From an uncultured Prevotellaceae bacterium (GTDB taxonomy: Bacteria > Bacteroidota > Bacteroidia > Bacteroidales > Bacteroidaceae), in assembly GCA_902803475.1 (NCBI GenBank), contig CADCPZ010000005.1, positions 1-41,147 on the forward strand: a DNA stretch of 41,147 nucleotides. Direction: 5' to 3'. Under the pieces are notes generated by a model, which was given only the letters and a program-made list of their open reading frames with translations, was not told the DNA's origin and did no database searches. Positions 37,579-41,147 of the stretch are shown here, piece after piece; the stretch's first letter is position 1; every line of letters starts with the position of its first letter. The position numbers were made by a program, and so were the translations under genes.

Positions 37579-39330
37579 TTAGAATCCACCACCAGGACCA
37601 CCACCAGGACCACCGCCAGGACCACCACCTGTGGAAGAACCGTTCACGTACGCCGATGAGCTTAGTGTTCCGCTATTGATGCTAGAACCATTCTTCAGTA
37701 TAGCGTAGCTTCTTCCTTTCTGCATATCGGGTGCAGATATGAGCAGTGTGGCGCTACTGTAGGTGCGCGGCATCTCAGCTTGTAAGATGGTCGTACCTGC
37801 AATTTGCAGCGACAGCGTGTTGCCTTCGGAAACACCTGACAACGATGTAATCAGCGACGACTGCGAGCATGCATTTTCCGTTGGCGATGAGGTGCTGCCA
37901 CCCATACCTATCACATAGCCTCCGGTGATAGCAAACGAGTTTTGGTCACAATCGAATCCGTCTTCTGGTGCCAGGTCGCCGCAAGCCACTACCACACCTC
38001 CGCTGATGGAAATAGTTCCATTGGCATCAATAGCGTCGTTGCTTGTACTGCATGCATATACTGTTCCGCCTTTTATTGCAACCTTTCCTTTGCCGGCATA
38101 AGTATTCCCCTTGTTGTTTTCCGACGATATACCCACATTGATAGCGTCGTCGCCAGCGTATGAGGCTACCGTACCACCAGTAACAGTGAGATACATCTTA
38201 CTCTCAATACCTTCTGAATTCACTGCCCTCACCTTCACCGAGCCACCGTTGATGGTCAGGTCGCCCGTACCGTTGTCCTTATCTCCCACGTGAATACCCT
38301 TGGGGTTGGCGTCCTCATAGTTACTGTAGCTGTCTAACTGCGCCAGTTCCACCACCTTGTCGGCATTGTTGTAGTACACCAGATTCTTTCCCGTAGTGAT
38401 AACTTCCACGCTGCCTTCGCTGACTGTCATCGTATCGTCAGCACGAATACCCTTACCGCCATTGCCTGTGGCAAGACACTGAACGGTTCCGCCGCTCACG
38501 GTGATTGTAGGCGCTTTCACGCATGTTGCAACAGAATACTCCAGTTCGTCGGTATCCCATTCAGCTGGAGCGTTGTTGATGATGGTTGTACGTCCACCCT
38601 TGAATTCAATCGAAGTGTCGCTCTTCAATCCCTTCTTACCTGTGGCATCGCTTCCGATGGTGATATTCAGCACCACCCCTTTGTTCACCGTCATTGCATC
38701 GGTAGAACTGATGGCACCCTTTGACGATGATGCCACGTTGAGAACACCGTCGCCGTAGATATCCAGTTTCTGGTATATCTCTGCGCCTTCCGTATCGTCG
38801 CCCACCTCAATTGATTTCTTCGCTGTTGAGGTAATGGTGTTGGTGCCCTTCACAACCAGTTCCACATGACCGCCTTTTGTAGCTCCAATAGCCTTCGCCG
38901 TCGTGTTCATGCTAACGCCGTTGAGAGTGATCGTGCAGTCGCCTGTACCTTTATAATTAAAAGCAGCTGATGAACCCTCAGCCGTACTACCCGTCAGAAT
39001 ATAGTTCACTCCGCTGGTGCTTGCCGTCACAGTCTGACCATTTGTCGTAGCCAGCTCTGTATTCGAACTCTCTGCCGTACCGTCAGCCTTGAAGGTAATC
39101 GTCACGCTCTGCGTCCTTTCTGTTGGTTCGGTTGCCGTTTCACCCATTGGAGTCGAGTTTTGGGTAATCGTGAAGCTACTGACGTCTGGCACACTGAACG
39201 TCACCATATCCCCTGATATGATGCCGCTGTCGTCGTTATCGGAATAATCAGATACGATATCATCACCACTACATGCCGCAACCATTGAGAAACACAGTAG
39301 CATACTAAAATAATAAATCTTCTTGTTCAT
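37579..39330 (-). CDS. Cthe_2159-type carbohydrate-binding beta-helix lipoprotein
   Basis: This 583-residue exported lipoprotein (MNKKIYYFSMLLCFSMVAAC) matches the pattern of the Cthe_2159 family, which in Clostridium thermocellum binds acidic or cellulosic polysaccharides through a parallel beta-helix. Repeated strand-turn units such as ITVSGGTVQC, LTINGGSVKV, VAIKGGTVYA and ISISGGVVVA run from about 130 to 480. The N-terminal stretch after the cysteine is acidic and Ser/Thr-rich. The end is a glycine-proline tail of four GGGP-type units (a 12-bp DNA repeat at 37580-37627). It has its own consensus promoter and is not part of the sus operon. The ligand is unknown. Confidence 0.82.
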   Translation of the reverse strand: MNKKIYYFSMLLCFSMVAACSGDDIVSDYSDNDDSGIISGDMVTFSVPDVSSFTITQNSTPMGETATEPTERTQSVTITFKADGTAESSNTELATTNGQTVTASTSGVNYILTGSTAEGSSAAFNYKGTGDCTITLNGVSMNTTAKAIGATKGGHVELVVKGTNTITSTAKKSIEVGDDTEGAEIYQKLDIYGDGVLNVASSSKGAISSTDAMTVNKGVVLNITIGSDATGKKGLKSDTSIEFKGGRTTIINNAPAEWDTDELEYSVATCVKAPTITVSGGTVQCLATGNGGKGIRADDTMTVSEGSVEVITTGKNLVYYNNADKVVELAQLDSYSNYEDANPKGIHVGDKDNGTGDLTINGGSVKVRAVNSEGIESKMYLTVTGGTVASYAGDDAINVGISSENNKGNTYAGKGKVAIKGGTVYACSTSNDAIDANGTISISGGVVVACGDLAPEDGFDCDQNSFAITGGYVIGMGGSTSSPTENACSQSSLITSLSGVSEGNTLSLQIAGTTILQAEMPRTYSSATLLISAPDMQKGRSYAILKNGSSINSGTLSSSAYVNGSSTGGGPGGGPGGGPGGGF

Positions 39331-39370
39331 ACTGTTTGTTATGGTTTGATGTTACAATATTTTTCGCTCA

Positions 39371-39402
39371 CAAAATTACGGTTTCCTTGCCCCGTCTGCA
39401 AA
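39371..39402 (-). promoter_or_regulatory. Promoter of the beta-helix lipoprotein gene, full consensus
   Basis: The minus strand reads TTTG (39399-39402), 20 bp, then TAATTTTG (39371-39378). Both boxes match fully. The leader is about 35 nt. Confidence 0.75.
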
Positions 39403-39551
39403 ATCTTTTCAGCGAACCCCCTTTTTTCTTCAGCGAAAAGTCTTCAACACGGCAAACATCAAATTGAGCGGTTTCTCTTTGTTATTGTTATAAAAAGTGG
39501 AAATTTTGTAACTATTTTCTATATTTTGGCGGTTTTTTCGAAAAATAATTG

Positions 39552-39559
39552 TACTTTTG
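39552..39559 (+). promoter_or_regulatory. -7 box of the XRE-cupin gene
   Basis: TACTTTTG is a perfect TAnnTTTG match, followed by C. A TTTG (39525-39528) is 23 bp upstream, longer than usual. The leader is about 55 nt. Confidence 0.6.
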
Positions 39560-39621
39560 CGCCCTGATAACTGAATGGAATGATATAATAGGTAAATATA
39601 AACGATAAAAAAGGTAGTATT

Positions 39622-40206
39622 ATGTCGGAAAAGAACACCATCATAGGACATAAGATTAAAGGATTTCGTGAGTCAAAGAATATCTCCATTGAGGAGATGG
39701 CAGAACGCAGCGGACTTACAGTTGAACAGATCAATGCGATTGAAAGCGAGCAGACCCTTCCCTCGTTGGGGCCGCTGATCAAGATAGCTCGTGCCTTAGG
39801 CGTACGACTGGGCACCTTCATGGACGACAGCGATGCGCTGGGGCCTGTTGTCTGCCGCGCTGCCGACCGCGAGAGTGATACGAGTATCAGTTTCTCGAAC
39901 GGTGCTTCCGATGCCCGCAAACACATGGAGTATCACCCGCTGGCACAACAGAAGGCGGGTCGCCACATGGAGCCGTTTGTCATCGACATCAATCCAGATG
40001 AGGATCCGCAATTCCAACTTTCCAGTCATGAAGGTGAGGAGTTCATCTATGTCATGCAGGGTGAGGTAGAGATTGTCTATGGCAAGGAAACCTACCAGTT
40101 GCATGAAGGCGACAGCATCTTCTACGACTCCATTGTCAAGCATCATGTTCATGGAGCACCTGGCAAGTGTGCGAAGATTCTCGCTGTGGTGTATATTCCG
40201 TTCTGA
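39622..40206 (+). CDS. XRE-family regulator with C-terminal cupin domain
   Basis: This 194-residue cytosolic regulator has an XRE helix-turn-helix (about 9-65; [31 protein letters not shown]) and a cupin ligand-binding domain (about 115-190; [34 protein letters not shown]). Proteins of this build often control a metabolic gene next to them and sense a small molecule. The neighbour, an acyl-CoA synthetase starting 31 bp later, is a likely target and operon partner. The pairing is recurrent in Bacteroidetes as far as I know. The ligand is unknown, perhaps an acyl-CoA or free acid. Confidence 0.92.
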   Translation: MSEKNTIIGHKIKGFRESKNISIEEMAERSGLTVEQINAIESEQTLPSLGPLIKIARALGVRLGTFMDDSDALGPVVCRAADRESDTSISFSNGASDARKHMEYHPLAQQKAGRHMEPFVIDINPDEDPQFQLSSHEGEEFIYVMQGEVEIVYGKETYQLHEGDSIFYDSIVKHHVHGAPGKCAKILAVVYIPF

Positions 40207-40237
40207 TTACTCAGAATACTCAGAAATAAATAAAAGA

Positions 40238-41147
40238 ATGGAAACAAAGAACGTAAGATTAGATATGGCAGGCAGACCGTTGCCTGATAGAACCTACCCT
40301 GCAGAGACAGGTTCGGAAGGATACCAGCTGTGGGAACGGACATTAGGCGAATGGCTGGAGTACTGGGCTGAGACAACACCTGACAAAGAGTATATCGTCT
40401 ATTCAGATCGCGACCTTCGATTCACCTGGTCACAGTTCAATGAGCGTGTTGACAACCTGGCCAAAGGTTTGATCTCTATCGGTGTGAAGAAAGGGTCAAA
40501 CGTGGGTATCTGGGCAACAAATGTACCTGATTGGTTGACGTTCCTCTATGCGACGGCGAAGATTGGTGCTGTGCTGGTGACGGTAAATACCAGCTACAAA
40601 CAGAACGAATTGGAGTATCTTTGCAAGGACTCTGATATGCATACACTTTGTATCACCGATGGAACATGGGATTGTAACTACGTCGATATGACCTATACCA
40701 TGCTGCCAGAGCTGAAGACTTGTGAACGCGGACACTTAAACAGCGAAAAGTTCCCTTACCTGAAGAATGTAGTATATATAGGTATGGAGAAGTATCGCGG
40801 TATGTTCAATACGGCCGAGCTGTTGCTGCTGGGACAGAACATCGAAGATGAGACCCTTCAGGAGATGAAGAGCCAGGTGGACTGCCACGATGTGTGCAAC
40901 ATGCAATATACCAGCGGAACGACAGGATTTCCCAAGGGTGTGATGCTGACGCACTATGGTATCAGCAATGATGGTTACTTCACAGGCGAGAACATGGGCT
41001 TTACCCAAGACGACAAACTCTGCGTCTGTGTGCCGCTGTTCCACTGCTTCGGTGTGGTCTTGGCCACGATGAACTGTCTGACGCACGGCTGTACCGAAGT
41101 GATGGTCGAGAAGTTTGACCCGCTCGTGGTGCTGGCCTCCATCCATA
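40238..41147 (+). CDS. AMP-forming acyl-CoA synthetase, cut by right edge
   Basis: Only the first 303 codons are in the window. The enzyme activates a carboxylic acid to acyl-AMP and then acyl-CoA in the cytosol. The P-loop signature [12 protein letters not shown] starts at residue 224. The N-terminal part ([32 protein letters not shown]) and the segment [26 protein letters not shown] are typical of medium- or long-chain fatty acid ligases. The start ATG at 40238 gives [10 protein letters not shown] and is 31 nt after the XRE-cupin stop. The C-terminal adenylation motifs are beyond the edge, so chain-length preference cannot be judged. Confidence 0.9.
   Translation, partial: METKNVRLDMAGRPLPDRTYPAETGSEGYQLWERTLGEWLEYWAETTPDKEYIVYSDRDLRFTWSQFNERVDNLAKGLISIGVKKGSNVGIWATNVPDWLTFLYATAKIGAVLVTVNTSYKQNELEYLCKDSDMHTLCITDGTWDCNYVDMTYTMLPELKTCERGHLNSEKFPYLKNVVYIGMEKYRGMFNTAELLLLGQNIEDETLQEMKSQVDCHDVCNMQYTSGTTGFPKGVMLTHYGISNDGYFTGENMGFTQDDKLCVCVPLFHCFGVVLATMNCLTHGCTEVMVEKFDPLVVLASIH

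Larger units (their letters stand above)
39331..39621. other. Divergent intergenic region with two promoters
   Basis: This 291-bp AT-rich region carries the leftward promoter of the beta-helix lipoprotein gene and the rightward promoter of the XRE-cupin gene. No coding region or operator-like palindrome was found. Confidence 0.6.

Overview
The window looks like chromosomal DNA of a Prevotella/Segatella-type Bacteroidales bacterium. The evidence is a complete SusC/SusD-type starch locus, several promoters of the Bacteroidetes form (TTTG, 19-20 bp, TAnnTTTG), secreted enzymes ending in a GIYINNGKK-type C-terminal tail, and short GC-rich palindromic (REP-like) repeats typical of the phylum. The genus is an inference from these features; no rRNA or marker gene is present.

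Layout. 1-2528: two glycosyltransferases (GT4, GT2) reading right. 2595-7122: a leftward housekeeping block (DJ-1/PfpI protein, ispD, recG, then an M23 peptidase with its own promoter). 7277-9862: rightward nadK plus an ABC exporter half-transporter. 9957-16154: three separately transcribed leftward genes (GH53 endo-galactanase, secreted GH13 alpha-amylase, PAP2 phosphatase fused to a beta-barrel). 16266-27603: the leftward starch operon: LacI-type regulator, MFS sugar transporter, GH77 4-alpha-glucanotransferase, GH97 alpha-glucosidase (SusB), type I pullulanase and SusA neopullulanase. 27908-37440: the divergent outer-membrane arm susC, susD, susE-like, susF-like and a GH13 lipoprotein in the susG position. 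37579-39330: a lipoprotein of the Cthe_2159 carbohydrate-binding beta-helix type. 39622 to the right edge: an XRE-cupin regulator and the first 303 codons of an AMP-forming acyl-CoA synthetase.

The starch genes form one pathway. Surface lipoproteins SusD/E/F hold starch, the susG-position lipoprotein and the tail-bearing amylase cut it, SusC imports oligosaccharides, and SusA, pullulanase and SusB degrade them in the periplasm. The MFS carrier moves the sugars into the cytoplasm, where the 4-alpha-glucanotransferase acts. A LacI regulator stands where B. thetaiotaomicron has SusR. A 22-bp perfect palindrome lies exactly 65 bp (centre to centre) from the -7 boxes of both divergent promoters, and a close relative of it lies 66 bp upstream of the amylase -7 box.

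The most unusual structure is a set of short tandem repeats anchored on stop codons. Three loci carry 10-bp units built on CTAG, and at least three carry 7-bp units containing TAA or TGA. The unit sequences differ, but every unit length equals 1 modulo 3, so each array puts a stop in all three frames just behind a gene. CTAG is otherwise very rare here. I know of no described function for this arrangement.
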